This document shows positions 18,187 through 26,947 of a DNA stretch of 64,000 nucleotides, piece after piece. Made by a program: the position numbers and the translations under genes. Source of the DNA: Flavobacteriales bacterium (GTDB lineage: Bacteria > Bacteroidota > Bacteroidia > Flavobacteriales_F > PHOS-HE28); NCBI GenBank assembly GCA_030584065.1, contig CP129489.1:194797-258796 (forward strand). The letters are read 5' to 3'. Under the pieces are notes generated by a model. It saw nothing but the letters and a program-made list of their open reading frames with translations. It was not told where the DNA came from and did no database searches. Numbering within the stretch: position 1 is the stretch's first letter; every line of letters begins with the position of its first letter.

Positions 18187-19158
18187 TCACGGGGCTGCGA
18201 GCCCGAACTCGCGCGCCGCGATCCAGGTGCTGTGCACGCCCATGTCCTGCGTGGGCCAGCCTTTGCCGCCGCCCTGATTGGGCGCCGTGCCGGGCTGCAC
18301 GGGCAGGCGGTGCCCCATGCCCTGGAAGCGGTAGAAGGCCAGCACGGGCGCGCCTTGCGCATCGTGGTACTCCAGGCGGGTGACGTCCTTGGCGCCGGCG
18401 AAGGCGGAATCCACGCGGTCGGCGATGGAGTCGGTGCCGGCCACGGCGGTCCATTGGGCCACCAGGGCCAGGCCGAGGCCGAACTCGGTCACCGCATCGT
18501 GCGTGCCGTGCATCACCGTGAGGCGCGGGTAGCGGGCCACGGCATCGGGGCGGGCCTGGCGCACGCGCCGCGCCCATTCCTCCGGGGTGCACGAGGCGGG
18601 GTCGGCCAGCGGCCGCCGGGCGCTGCCCTCCTTGCGGGCCGCAGCGTAGGGCACGCCGCCCAGGATGGCCGCCTGGCCGAAGAGCTCCGGATGGCAGGCC
18701 ATGAGCGCCGCCGCCAGGGCGCCGCCGGCCGAGACGCCGTAGAGGTGCACCCGCTCGGGTGCGATGCGCAGGCTGTCCTGCGCCTTGCGCACCATGCTGG
18801 CGATGGAGCCCGTTTCACCGCTGCCCGGCTCGATGTCGGCCCGGTTGAACCAGTTGAAGCAGAGCGTGGGGTTGTTGTGGAAGCGCTGCTGCGGCATCAG
18901 CAGCCAGAAACCGCCGCGGTCGGCCAGTTCATCCCATCCGCTCAGCCGCACGATGTCCTGCGCATCCTGGCCGCAGCCATGCAGCACCACCACCATGGCG
19001 CGCGGCGCGCCGGGCACCTCATGCGCCGGGGCGCGGAGGAACATGCGCAGGTCGCCGGGGTCGTCGCCGAAGGCGGTGACCTCGGCCAGGCGGGATTGGG
19101 CGGCGGCCGGTGCGGTGTAGGCGAGCGCCAGCAGGGCGGCGGTCAGCGTGCGGAGCAT
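18187..19158 (-). CDS. Secreted PHB-depolymerase-family esterase
   Basis: 323 residues from ATG 19156-19158; a signal peptide ends at PAAAQS (about 20). The lipase-type HGCGQDAQD, the nucleophile elbow GVSAGGALA (about 150), the Asp of HGTHDAVTE and the late GMGHRLP His complete an esterase triad. The family includes PHB depolymerases and feruloyl esterases, so the ester cleaved is not certain. The frame extends to 19269 but the extension lacks signal-peptide character. The small membrane gene lies upstream. Confidence 0.85.
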   Translation of the reverse strand: MLRTLTAALLALAYTAPAAAQSRLAEVTAFGDDPGDLRMFLRAPAHEVPGAPRAMVVVLHGCGQDAQDIVRLSGWDELADRGGFWLLMPQQRFHNNPTLCFNWFNRADIEPGSGETGSIASMVRKAQDSLRIAPERVHLYGVSAGGALAAALMACHPELFGQAAILGGVPYAAARKEGSARRPLADPASCTPEEWARRVRQARPDAVARYPRLTVMHGTHDAVTEFGLGLALVAQWTAVAGTDSIADRVDSAFAGAKDVTRLEYHDAQGAPVLAFYRFQGMGHRLPVQPGTAPNQGGGKGWPTQDMGVHSTWIAAREFGLAAP

Positions 19159-19272
19159 GGGAAGTCGGGTTTGCGCGGCAGCCGTTGCAGCCATCGTGCC
19201 AGATCGGAGCGGGCGGCGCCGGGCGGTGGGCTGGCCACGGCGGCCGGGGTGCGCGGGAAGCGGTGCCATGGC

Positions 19273-19539
19273 CTAGGGAGCCTGCCTTTTCACGGCCAGC
19301 TGCCGCATGAGCGCGGCGTAGGCCAGCACCGCGGCCGGGGCTGCGAGCGCGAGCCAGAGCCCGGCCGTGCGCAGCAGCAAGGGGAGGCCCACGGTGAGGG
19401 AGATGGCGAAGGCGGTGAGGTAGGCCACCGGCTTGTGCGGCTGGCGCCGGTAATCCACGAAGAGCAGCACGAGCGGGATGCAGCCGATGCCTCCGCCAAG
19501 GACGAGGAAGAACCCGAGCGCTGCGGCCACGGACAGCAT
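19273..19539 (-). CDS. Small membrane protein
   Basis: 88 residues with three hydrophobic segments (about 3-25, 38-58, 60-80). A YRRQPHKP loop follows the first helix. No family is recognised. It lies 6 nt downstream of the S9 peptidase stop, so the two are probably cotranscribed. Confidence 0.65.
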   Translation of the reverse strand: MLSVAAALGFFLVLGGGIGCIPLVLLFVDYRRQPHKPVAYLTAFAISLTVGLPLLLRTAGLWLALAAPAAVLAYAALMRQLAVKRQAP

Positions 19540-19545
19540 CGGCGC

Positions 19546-21480
19546 TTACTTCAGCAGGTGCTCGCGGATGAAGGCCACCGTGGCGTAGAACTGGAAATCG
19601 GTGTTGCCCTTCTTGCGGAAGCCGTGGCCCTCGTCGCTGGCCATCAGGAACCACACCTGCCCGCCATGCGCCTGGATGCGGTCCTTCATCTGGATGGCCT
19701 CGCTGGCCGGCACGCGCGGGTCGTTGGCGCCCTGCACGATGAAAAGCGGCTTGGTGATGCGTTCGGTGTGGTTGAGCGGCGAGATGGACTCGAGGAAGTC
19801 GGCCATCTTCGGGTCGCGCTCGTCGCCGTACTCCACGCGGCGCAGGTCGCGGCGGTAGTCCTCGGTGTTCTTCAGGAAGGTGTTGAAGTTGCTGATGCCC
19901 ACCACATCGATGGCGCAGCGGATGCGGTCGGCGTAGTGCACGCTCACGGCCAGGGTCATGTAGCCGCCATAGCTGCCGCCGGTCACCATCACGCGGTCCT
20001 TGTCCAGGTCGGGCTGCGCCGCGATCCAGTCGAGCAGCGCGCCGATGTCCTTCACGCTCTCCTCGCGCTTGGTGCCGTTGTCGAGGTCGAGGAAGGTCTT
20101 GCCATAACCGCTGCTGCCGCGCACGTTGGGGTAGAGGATGGCCACGCCCAGCTCGTTGAGGTAGTAGTTGCTGCGCCCTTGGAAGCCGGGGCGCGACTGC
20201 CCCTCCGGCCCGCCGTGGATGTTGATGATCACCGGCCGCTTGCCGGTGAAGCGCGCATGGGGCCGGTAGAGGAAGCCGCTGATCATGCGGCCATCGAACG
20301 ACTTCCACCGCACCAGCTCGGGGGCGCGAAGGCCGCTGAGGTCCATGCCGCCGAGCTCGCTCTCCGTCCAGCGCACCAGCTGCTGGCTGGCGAGGTCGTA
20401 TGCGTACACATCGCTCGTGCTGGCGTAGGTGTTGAGCGTGAGGCCGAGCGTGCGTCCGTCGCGCGTCCAGGCCAGCCCGCCGATGAGGCCCACGGGCATG
20501 CCCGGCACTTCGGCATAGGCGAAGGTGCGGCCGTCCATGAGGTAGAGCTTCGAGAGGCCGTCCTCGTTGGTGGTGAAGGCCAGCTGGCTGCGGTCGTGCG
20601 TGAGCTCCACGCCGGCCACGTCCCACGGGATCCCGTCGGTGAGCGGCCGCAGCTTCCGCGTCTTCAGGTCGTACACGCAAAGCCGGTTGAACTCGCTGTC
20701 CTTGTTGCTGGTGAGCAGGATGCCCGCGCCATCGGCGGTGTAGGCGATGGGCCGGTAGGTGGTGCGCTCATCCTTCAGCGGCAGCAGCCGGGTGCGGGCG
20801 CCGGTGGCCAGGTCCACGGTATGGATGCGGCTCTCGTTCACCGAGATGCTCTCCACGATGAGCAGCTGCCGGTCGTCGGGGCTCCAGTCGGCCACGCCCC
20901 AGCCGCCGCCGCTGTTCTCGGCCGCCACGCGGTCGGTGGTGGGGTCGAGCGGGTCCATCACGCGGATGTCGCGGTCCTTGCCGTTGCGCATGGTGCTGCC
21001 GTAGGCGATGCGCCTGCCGTCGCGGCTCCAGGTGCCGCCGCCGTTCTGCGAGCGCTTCCCATCGGTGAGGAGCGTTGCGGCGCCGCTGGCATCCATGCGG
21101 TAGAGCTGGCTGAATTCGTTGCCGCCCTGGTCCTTGGTGAAGAGGAAATAGCGGCCTTCGTTGGGCTCGTAGCTGGCGCCGCCCACGGCATCGTCGAAGA
21201 AGGTGATCTGCGTGCGCGCACCGCCGGGGAACTTCACCCGGTGCAGCTGGCTGGTGTTGCCGAAGCGGGTGCTGATGAGCATCTCCTGGCGCAGCGGGTG
21301 CCAGGCGGCGAGCGAGGCGCCGCGCGATTCGGTGTAGGCCCGCACCTCGCCGATCAGGCTGGCCGGGAGCGGCGGGATGCCCTCGGTGGTGAGGTTCTCC
21401 GCGACGGGGATGACGGCTTGCTGGGCGCGGCCCGCGGTGGACGCGGCGGCGAGGAGGAGGAACAGGAGCTTGGTGCGCAT
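19546..21480 (-). CDS. Secreted S9 family prolyl oligopeptidase-type peptidase
   Basis: 644 residues from ATG 21478-21480, with a signal peptide ending near GRAQ. The first 390 residues form a beta-propeller with WSRDGRRIAYGS and WSPDDRQLL blades. The peptidase domain has the Ser in GGSYGGYM (about 490), Asp in QGANDPRVP and His in SDEGHGF. It should cleave short peptides in the periplasm. RimB-like lies 43 nt upstream on the same strand. Confidence 0.9.
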   Translation of the reverse strand: MRTKLLFLLLAAASTAGRAQQAVIPVAENLTTEGIPPLPASLIGEVRAYTESRGASLAAWHPLRQEMLISTRFGNTSQLHRVKFPGGARTQITFFDDAVGGASYEPNEGRYFLFTKDQGGNEFSQLYRMDASGAATLLTDGKRSQNGGGTWSRDGRRIAYGSTMRNGKDRDIRVMDPLDPTTDRVAAENSGGGWGVADWSPDDRQLLIVESISVNESRIHTVDLATGARTRLLPLKDERTTYRPIAYTADGAGILLTSNKDSEFNRLCVYDLKTRKLRPLTDGIPWDVAGVELTHDRSQLAFTTNEDGLSKLYLMDGRTFAYAEVPGMPVGLIGGLAWTRDGRTLGLTLNTYASTSDVYAYDLASQQLVRWTESELGGMDLSGLRAPELVRWKSFDGRMISGFLYRPHARFTGKRPVIINIHGGPEGQSRPGFQGRSNYYLNELGVAILYPNVRGSSGYGKTFLDLDNGTKREESVKDIGALLDWIAAQPDLDKDRVMVTGGSYGGYMTLAVSVHYADRIRCAIDVVGISNFNTFLKNTEDYRRDLRRVEYGDERDPKMADFLESISPLNHTERITKPLFIVQGANDPRVPASEAIQMKDRIQAHGGQVWFLMASDEGHGFRKKGNTDFQFYATVAFIREHLLK

Positions 21481-21523
21481 GGCGCGGGCAAGGTAGCCTG
21501 CACTGCGGAAGCGGCCCAAGGGC

Positions 21524-21946
21524 TCAGCCCAGCAGGTTGCGGCCCGCCACGTCCACCAGGAAGCGGCCGCGGAGCAGCTTGCGGCCCAGGAGCACCTGGT
21601 ACTTCATGTCGCTGCGGTCGAAGAGCGTGAACTGCGTGCGCACGGTGTGGGCGCCAAGGCGCACCCGCGTGGCGATGAGGTAGCGCCGGCTCGACTCGCC
21701 GTTGCTGCTCTTCACCGTCACCCGCTGGAAGCTGCGGAACACCTTGGTGGTGCGGTGCCCGCCCATCCGGAAGGTGACCACAAGCTCCTTGCCGCGGGCT
21801 CCCTGCCGCGTGCGCAGCCGCTGGTAGTGCAGCGCGCTCCGGTAGGCGCCGGTATCGATCTTGGCCGCCACCCGGGCGATGCCCAGGCCCGGCAGGGCGA
21901 TGTGCTCCAGCCGTCCGATGGTGGTCTTGCGTGGCGCCCGTGCCAT
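21524..21946 (-). CDS. RimB/RimK-associated retropepsin-like aspartic protease
   Basis: 140 residues matching the COG4067 family once called ATP-dependent zinc protease. The retropepsin motif KIDTGAYRSAL contains the catalytic Asp-Thr-Gly; the closing QVLLGRKLLRGRFLVD is characteristic. Related RimB/RimK-partner proteins remove poly-glutamate chains added by RimK. A CTACTTTG box ends 4 nt before the ATG, suggesting a leaderless mRNA. rimK is 4.4 kb away on the other strand. Confidence 0.85.
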   Translation of the reverse strand: MARAPRKTTIGRLEHIALPGLGIARVAAKIDTGAYRSALHYQRLRTRQGARGKELVVTFRMGGHRTTKVFRSFQRVTVKSSNGESSRRYLIATRVRLGAHTVRTQFTLFDRSDMKYQVLLGRKLLRGRFLVDVAGRNLLG

Positions 21947-21950
21947 GCCG

Positions 21951-21958
21951 CAAAGTAG
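21951..21958 (-). promoter_or_regulatory. -7-like box CTACTTTG, 4 nt before ATG
   Basis: TTTG-CGGC-ATG on the minus strand; the TTTG is in the same place as in the other close-spaced boxes, though the 5' half departs from TAnn. Confidence 0.35.
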
Positions 21959-22065
21959 GCGCGCCGCAGCGCCGCGCCGGGCTCCCCGGCTTCAGGCTTT
22001 TTAACAGGGCATGGTTTTCGTCAGTGCGCCGGTCGGGCGCGCATCGCCACCTTTGCACCACTGCC

Positions 22066-22569
22066 ATGAACCGCCGAACCACCTCCGCCATGAGCCACCT
22101 CTTCGCCTCCCTCGCCACCGCCACCTTCCTCATCGCCTTGACGCTGTCGCCGATGGCGGCGCTCGCCCAGGGCACGGTGAAGGGCTATGGCGCCACCATC
22201 ACCGCCGATGGCGCCATGAGCACCGCCGACTTCGCCAAGGCCATGAGCGCCTCGGACAGCATGGCCGTGAAGCTCGAGTGCGAGATCATCACCAGCTGCA
22301 CCAAGAAGGGCTGCTGGATGACCGTGCAGATGCCCGAGGGCCAGCAGATGATGGTGCGCTTCAAGGACTACGGCTTCTTCGTGCCCACCAAGGGGCTCGA
22401 GGGCAAGCGTGCCGTGCTGCAGGGCTATGCCACCAAGGAGACGGTGGACGTGGCCACGTTGCGCCACTACGCCGAGGATGCCGGCAAGAGCAAGGAGGAG
22501 ATCGAGAAGATCACCGAGGCCGAGCACAACCTGATGTTCCTGGCCGACGGGGTGCTGATCACCTACTGA
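22066..22569 (+). CDS. DUF4920 family exported protein
   Basis: 167 residues with a signal peptide ending near ALAQG (about 35). The core has ECEIITSCTKKGCWMTVQM and MVRFKDYGFFVP, the DUF4920 hallmark with conserved Cys residues that may bind metal or form a disulphide. Members are common periplasmic proteins of Bacteroidota with unknown role. A CACCTTTG box lies 10 nt upstream of the ATG. The PAP2 gene follows at once. Confidence 0.85.
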   Translation: MNRRTTSAMSHLFASLATATFLIALTLSPMAALAQGTVKGYGATITADGAMSTADFAKAMSASDSMAVKLECEIITSCTKKGCWMTVQMPEGQQMMVRFKDYGFFVPTKGLEGKRAVLQGYATKETVDVATLRHYAEDAGKSKEEIEKITEAEHNLMFLADGVLITY

Positions 22570-22588
22570 ACCCAGCGTGCCGCGCATC

Positions 22589-23311
22589 ATGCACTGGCCA
22601 AGGCCCGGGCTCAAGCTCCGGGCCTTGTCGTTGCTGCTGATCGGCACCAGCGTCCATGCGCAGACCCGGCACGACCTTCGCTGGGGCCGCGAGGCGATGA
22701 TCGTGGGCGTCGGCCTCGGGCTGAACACCAGCGGCCTCCTGCTGGCGCAGCGCCCGCGTCCCGAAGCCATCCGACCGGGCCCGGTGCCGTCCATCGACCG
22801 CGTGTCCACCCGGCTATGGCATCCGCAGGCGTCGCGCGCCAGCGATGCGCTGTTCGGCATCGCCGCAGGAGCCGCCGTGCTCGGGGCCATCCGCAACCAG
22901 CATGGTGAGCAGCCCTTGCTGCCGGTGGCCATCATCGCCCAGAGCACCCTCCTCTCCATCGGCCTCACCACCACCGTGAAGGAGCTGGTGCGCCGGCCCC
23001 GGCCCTACCTGCACAACAGCGATGTGCCTCCATCCCTTCATGACGCGCGCAAGGACCACCTGAGCTTCTGGAGCGGCCACACGGCCAACACGGCCGCGAT
23101 CACCTTCGCTTGCGCCAGCCTGGTGCAGCACAGCGATGCCCCGCGCGGCTGGCGCACCGCCGCCTGGATCGCTGCAGCGGGCGCCCCGGCGCTCATGGGC
23201 TACCTGCGCATCCGCGCCGGCAAGCATTTCCCCACCGACGTGATCGCGGGCTATGCCGTGGGCACGGCCGTCGGCCTCGGCACCGCCTACTTTCACCGCC
23301 AACCGAAATGA
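22589..23311 (+). CDS. PAP2 superfamily phosphatase
   Basis: 240 residues from ATG 22589 (a GTG at 22577 is an alternative). After a signal peptide (to about residue 20, VHAQ) it has the three acid-phosphatase motifs: KELVRRPRP, SFWSGHTANT and RIRAGKHFPTDV. The conserved Lys/Arg, His and His/Asp are all present. The family removes phosphate from lipid phosphates or undecaprenyl pyrophosphate; five to six membrane segments place it in the envelope. Its stop overlaps the next start (ATGA). Confidence 0.85.
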   Translation: MHWPRPGLKLRALSLLLIGTSVHAQTRHDLRWGREAMIVGVGLGLNTSGLLLAQRPRPEAIRPGPVPSIDRVSTRLWHPQASRASDALFGIAAGAAVLGAIRNQHGEQPLLPVAIIAQSTLLSIGLTTTVKELVRRPRPYLHNSDVPPSLHDARKDHLSFWSGHTANTAAITFACASLVQHSDAPRGWRTAAWIAAAGAPALMGYLRIRAGKHFPTDVIAGYAVGTAVGLGTAYFHRQPK

Positions 23312-24249
23312 CCCTCGAACGAATGAGCACCATCGCCCTTGCCGTGCACGGCGGCGCAGGCACCATCGCCCGCGAATTGATGACCCCGGCCCGTGAGAAG
23401 GCCTACCGCGATGCGCTGGAGCTGGCGCTGCGGCGCGGTCATGCCGTGCTCGCCGCGGGCGGCGCCGCCCTCGATGCCGTGGAGGCCGCCGTGCGCGCAC
23501 TGGAGGATTCGCCGCACTTCAATGCGGGGAGGGGCTCAGTCTTCAATGCCGACGGCCAGCACGAGATGGATGCCAGCCTGATGAGCGGCGCCGACCTGCG
23601 CGCCGGCGCCGTGGCCAGCGTGCAGAACGTGAAGAACCCGATCACGCTCGCGCGCCGCGTGATGGAGAAGAGCAACCATGTGCTCATCAGCGGGCTCGGC
23701 GCCTTCGAGTTCGCCCACAAGCAGAAGGTGGAGCTGGAGGACGACCAGTACTTCTTCGATCAGTTCCGCTACGACCAGTGGAAGGAGACCGTGGGCACCG
23801 ACGTGTACAGGCTGGACCACAGCGACAAGGAGAAGAAGTTCGGCACCGTGGGCGCCGTGGCGCGCGATGCGCAGGGCCACCTCGCCGCCGCCACCAGCAC
23901 CGGCGGCATGACCAACAAGAAGTGGCAGCGCATCGGCGACAGCCCCATCATCGGCGCGGGCACCTACGCCAACGATGCCACCTGCGCGGTGAGCTGCACC
24001 GGGCACGGGGAGAGCTTCATCCGCGCCGTGGCCGCGCACGATGTGCATGCGCTGATGGCCTACAAGGGGCTGTCGCTCGCCGAGGCCGTGCGGGTGGTGG
24101 TGCACGAGAAGCTGCCGCCCCTCGATGGCGATGGGGGCCTCATCGCCATGGACCGCAACGGAAGCATCGTGCTCGACTTCAACTGCTCGGGCATGTACCG
24201 CGGGCAGGTGGGCGCAGACGGGGTCTTCCAGACGGCCATCTTCCGCTAG
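23308..24249 (+). CDS. iaaA: Isoaspartyl peptidase / plant-type L-asparaginase (Ntn hydrolase)
   Basis: 313 residues, start ATG overlapping the preceding TGA. No signal peptide, so cytoplasmic. VHGGAGTI and FNAGRGSVFN form the first substrate/glycine-rich segment. The autocleavage site is Gly-Thr in KKFGTVGAVA (Thr about 180), giving alpha and beta chains; GAGTYAN and STGG are further family marks. It hydrolyses beta-aspartyl peptides. Such enzymes finish cyanophycin breakdown by splitting beta-Asp-Arg, which fits cphA/cphB 5-9 kb away. The stop codon shares CTAG with the convergent AI-2E gene. Confidence 0.88.
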   Translation: MTLERMSTIALAVHGGAGTIARELMTPAREKAYRDALELALRRGHAVLAAGGAALDAVEAAVRALEDSPHFNAGRGSVFNADGQHEMDASLMSGADLRAGAVASVQNVKNPITLARRVMEKSNHVLISGLGAFEFAHKQKVELEDDQYFFDQFRYDQWKETVGTDVYRLDHSDKEKKFGTVGAVARDAQGHLAAATSTGGMTNKKWQRIGDSPIIGAGTYANDATCAVSCTGHGESFIRAVAAHDVHALMAYKGLSLAEAVRVVVHEKLPPLDGDGGLIAMDRNGSIVLDFNCSGMYRGQVGADGVFQTAIFR

Positions 24250-25361
24250 CGCGGCGGCGCGGGCTTCGGCGGCTCGGCCGCCTTCCGCTTGAACCGCAGG
24301 TGCAGCCGCTTCTCCTTGGGCGTCTCGATCTCCTCGCCCAGCAGGTAGCCCCAGGGCTGCAGCGAGGGGATGCTGTCGCACACCACCTTCAGCATGCCGG
24401 TGATGGGGATGGCCAGCAGCATGCCCGCCACGCCCCAGAGCGCGCCGAAGCCGAAGAGGGCCACCAGGCTGGCGAGCGGGTTGATGCTCACGCTGCTGCC
24501 CACCACCTTGGGGGTGATCACGTTGTTGTCGAGGAACTGCACCACCAGCACCACGGCCAGCGCCGAGGCGGCATGCAGCGCGCTATCGCGGGTCACGAGC
24601 GCCACGAAGACCGGCAGCAGGCTGCCCGCGAGCGCCCCCACGTAGGGCACCACGTTGAGGATGGCCAGGAGGAAGCCGAGGAGCACGGCGTACTTGAGGC
24701 CGATGGCGAGGAAGCCGAGCGAGCACAGCGCGCCGAAGATGGCCGCCACGGTGAGCACGCCGCCGAGGTACTTGCGCGAGAGGCCGCTGATGCGCACCAT
24801 CACGTCGAGCACCGCGCCCTCGCGCGTGGTGCCGAGCCGCAGGAAGAAGGTGCGGAAGCGGTCCTTGAGCAGCAGCAGCAGGAAGACGAAGAAGGGGATG
24901 GGGGCCACCACGGTGAGCACCGCGCCCGTGCCGGAGAAGAGCGAGAGGGCCGCCTTGCCTCCCCAGTTGGCGAATTCGCTCACGTGGGCATTGAACCAGG
25001 CGATCTGCTCGCGCCGGTCGAGTTCGGTGCGCGCCTCGATCCACCCCAGCAGCTGGTCGCCCTTGGCGGCGAAGCGCTCCTGCAGTGCGGGCAGCTCCTG
25101 CCCGAAGCGGGCCAGCTGCCAGCCGATGACGAAGAAGACGCCGAGCACCACGGCCAGCAGGGTGATGGTGGCCAGCAGCGCCGCCACCCAGCGCGGCATC
25201 ACGCGCTCCATGCGCCGCGCGAAGGGGAGGAGCAGGAAGGCGAAGAGTCCGCTGGCGAGGATCAGCAGGAGGAGGTCGCGGCCGAAGTGCAGCACCGTGA
25301 CGCTGAGCGCCACGGCGGCCAGCACCAGGACATACCGCAGGAGCGCATCGGTGGCGGGCAT
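24246..25361 (-). CDS. AI-2E family permease (second of two)
   Basis: 371 residues from ATG 25359-25361. It has the same architecture as the one at 14.3 kb: about eight membrane helices, a soluble loop near 100-160, and GALWGVAGMLLAIPI near the end, plus a basic C-terminal tail ending in a Pro-rich run. An upstream extension to 25433 is not hydrophobic. TTCCTTTG-GGC-ATG precedes it, as for the hydrolase at 18131. Substrate unknown. Confidence 0.85.
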   Translation of the reverse strand: MPATDALLRYVLVLAAVALSVTVLHFGRDLLLLILASGLFAFLLLPFARRMERVMPRWVAALLATITLLAVVLGVFFVIGWQLARFGQELPALQERFAAKGDQLLGWIEARTELDRREQIAWFNAHVSEFANWGGKAALSLFSGTGAVLTVVAPIPFFVFLLLLLKDRFRTFFLRLGTTREGAVLDVMVRISGLSRKYLGGVLTVAAIFGALCSLGFLAIGLKYAVLLGFLLAILNVVPYVGALAGSLLPVFVALVTRDSALHAASALAVVLVVQFLDNNVITPKVVGSSVSINPLASLVALFGFGALWGVAGMLLAIPITGMLKVVCDSIPSLQPWGYLLGEEIETPKEKRLHLRFKRKAAEPPKPAPPR

Positions 25362-25364
25362 GCC

Positions 25365-25372
25365 CAAAGGAA
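25365..25372 (-). promoter_or_regulatory. -7 box TTCCTTTG, 3 nt before ATG
   Basis: Same sequence and spacing as 18135-18142; the TSS would fall on the A of ATG. Confidence 0.55.
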
Positions 25373-25389
25373 CGCGATCCGTCCGCCGA

Positions 25390-25815
25390 TCAGCCGGAAC
25401 TGCGGCCCGCGCGGCGCTCGCGCCACCGCGCACGCAGCCCCATCAGGCTGCGGCCGGCCTCGGCGCCCAGGCGCTCCAGCCGCTCCGGCGTGAGGAACCA
25501 GGCCAGCAGGCCCGGCAGCGCCATGCGCAGCAGGCCGCCGGCGATGCGGCCCGCATCGGGCTCCTGGCGCGCGTTGTCCGCGGCGGCATCGCGCTCCGCC
25601 GCACGACCGGGCAGGAAGATGTCGCCGAGGAGCTGCAGCCAATGCACGCCCGCAAGCGTGCGCCGCACGCCGTTGTACATCAGGTTGCGCCTGAAGACAG
25701 GGTCGGCCACGGCCTTCAGCGTGCGCTGCAGGCGCTGCCGCTCCTGTGAGCGCACGTCGCGCAGGCGCTGGATCTCAGCGTCCACCTCGGCCACCGAACG
25801 GAAGCGCTCAGCCAT
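25390..25815 (-). CDS. Hypothetical protein of the YtxH/holin-like operon
   Basis: 141 residues: an N-terminal charged helix (about 1-40) of coiled-coil type, then a hydrophobic segment near LLRMALPGLLAWFL (about 96-110) and a basic C-terminus. No family recognised. It overlaps the holin-like gene by 8 nt and is the last of three overlapping genes, an arrangement seen in several Bacteroidota envelope-stress operons. Confidence 0.65.
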   Translation of the reverse strand: MAERFRSVAEVDAEIQRLRDVRSQERQRLQRTLKAVADPVFRRNLMYNGVRRTLAGVHWLQLLGDIFLPGRAAERDAAADNARQEPDAGRIAGGLLRMALPGLLAWFLTPERLERLGAEAGRSLMGLRARWRERRAGRSSG

Positions 25816-26191
25816 GGTCGTTCGCGGCGTTCACCACGGCGAGGATGATGCGGTCGCGCAGCACCCATCGCCACAGCAGGTAGAACAGAAGGAGCAGCAG
25901 CAGGAAGGAGCCCCCGGCGATGAGCATGCCCAAGGCCGGATCCTGCAGCAGCTGGCCGAGCCAGAGGCCCCAGGCCAGGCACAGGAAGGCCGCCGCGATG
26001 GTGATGAGGAAGAAAGCGACCAGCACCAGGAGCGCCCTGGCCGCGAAAGCGCCGGCCTTGCGCGATACCACCAGGCGCACGCGCGTGCCTTCGGCCCGCA
26101 CCATGGCGATCACGGTGCCGGCTACGTCCTCGAAGAACTCCGCCGGCCCGGCGTCAGGCCCCGTTCCGTCAGGTCGCTCAGTTGGCCCCAT
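25808..26191 (-). CDS. Phage-holin/Holin-X-like membrane protein (DUF1469 type)
   Basis: 127 residues from the ATG at 26191; an ATG at 26212 gives 134. Two long hydrophobic helices (about 48-75 and 85-110) are separated by a short loop and followed by a basic YLLWRWVLRDRI. An acidic FFEDVAGT helix precedes them. Proteins of this type are not lytic holins but common membrane companions of YtxH. It overlaps the next gene by 8 nt and the YtxH gene lies immediately upstream. Confidence 0.75.
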   Translation of the reverse strand: MGPTERPDGTGPDAGPAEFFEDVAGTVIAMVRAEGTRVRLVVSRKAGAFAARALLVLVAFFLITIAAAFLCLAWGLWLGQLLQDPALGMLIAGGSFLLLLLLFYLLWRWVLRDRIILAVVNAANDHG

Positions 26192-26549
26192 GCCGGATGT
26201 GATCGGCCGCATGGCGCACGCGCTCGGCCGTGGCGTCTGTCGAGGTCTTCACGTCATCGCGGATGCGCCCGGCCAGGTCCTTGCCCTCCTCGAAGAGGAA
26301 GCGGATGAGGTCGTTCACCTCCTCCTTGGTCAGGGTGGCGGTGCTGGCAGCGCGTCCGCGCGCCTTGCCCCACTCCTCACGGGCCTTATCGATCAGCTCG
26401 TCCAGGTCGTCGCGTGCATCCTCGGCGCGCTTCACGATCCGTTCGCGCGTTTCCTTGCCGCTGCGCGGGGCCAGGAGAAGCCCCACGACAGCACCTACGG
26501 CCGCGCCTCCCAGGAAGGCCAGCAGCCCCGATCCACGTTGATGGTCCAT
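26178..26549 (-). CDS. YtxH-domain protein
   Basis: 123 residues. GLLAFLGGAAVGAVVGLLLAP is a Gly-rich N-terminal membrane helix and is followed by RSGKETRERI, the YtxH signature. The rest is an amphipathic, coiled-coil-like helix. First of a three-gene operon with the holin-like protein. YtxH proteins are general stress proteins whose function is not known. Confidence 0.85.
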   Translation of the reverse strand: MDHQRGSGLLAFLGGAAVGAVVGLLLAPRSGKETRERIVKRAEDARDDLDELIDKAREEWGKARGRAASTATLTKEEVNDLIRFLFEEGKDLAGRIRDDVKTSTDATAERVRHAADHIRHGAN

Positions 26550-26627
26550 GGTGATTGATTTGACGTGAAGATAGGGCCCTCCGTCGAGCGGCGACTGACG
26601 GCCGTCAGGAGCGCCTGCGCCGGTTCC

Positions 26628-26915
26628 TCACCGGAGCCACTTGCGCTCCAGCACGAAGGTGCCGAAGGGGAGCACGGAGGCCAGGCCCAGGCCGACCACG
26701 CGCTCGGCATCCCACTTCAGTTTGGTGAAGAGCGGTACGGCCGCCACCCAGTAGCCCACGAAGAGCACGCCATGCGCCCAGCCCACGTACTTCACCGCCA
26801 GCGGCATGCCCGCTATGTACTTCAAGGGCATGGCGATGAAGAGCAGGAGCAGGAAGCTGATGCCCTCGGCGAGGGCCACGGTGCGGAAGCGGCGGATGGT
26901 CGGCTCGTCGTTCAT
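26628..26915 (-). CDS. DUF3817 family membrane protein
   Basis: 95 residues with three hydrophobic helices. RFRTVALAEGISFLLLLFIAMPLKYIAGMP and the GWAHGVLFVGYW helix are the DUF3817 core. Function unknown. The ATG at 26913-26915 is preceded by TACCTTTG with a 6 nt gap, a perfect TAnnTTTG box, so I place the start there. It lies 32 nt upstream of the lipoprotein hydrolase's end on the same strand. Confidence 0.85.
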   Translation of the reverse strand: MNDEPTIRRFRTVALAEGISFLLLLFIAMPLKYIAGMPLAVKYVGWAHGVLFVGYWVAAVPLFTKLKWDAERVVGLGLASVLPFGTFVLERKWLR

Positions 26916-26921
26916 GGGGTG

Positions 26922-26929
26922 CAAAGGTA
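26922..26929 (-). promoter_or_regulatory. -7 box TACCTTTG, 6 nt before ATG
   Basis: Exact TAnnTTTG on the minus strand, ending 6 nt before the DUF3817 ATG. Confidence 0.6.
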
Positions 26930-26947
26930 CCCCGGCAGGCCCCGGTA

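Noticed and set aside
17935..21630. 1231-codon plus-strand frame
   Set aside because: It runs antisense to four well-supported minus-strand genes; composition is that of a GC-driven shadow.
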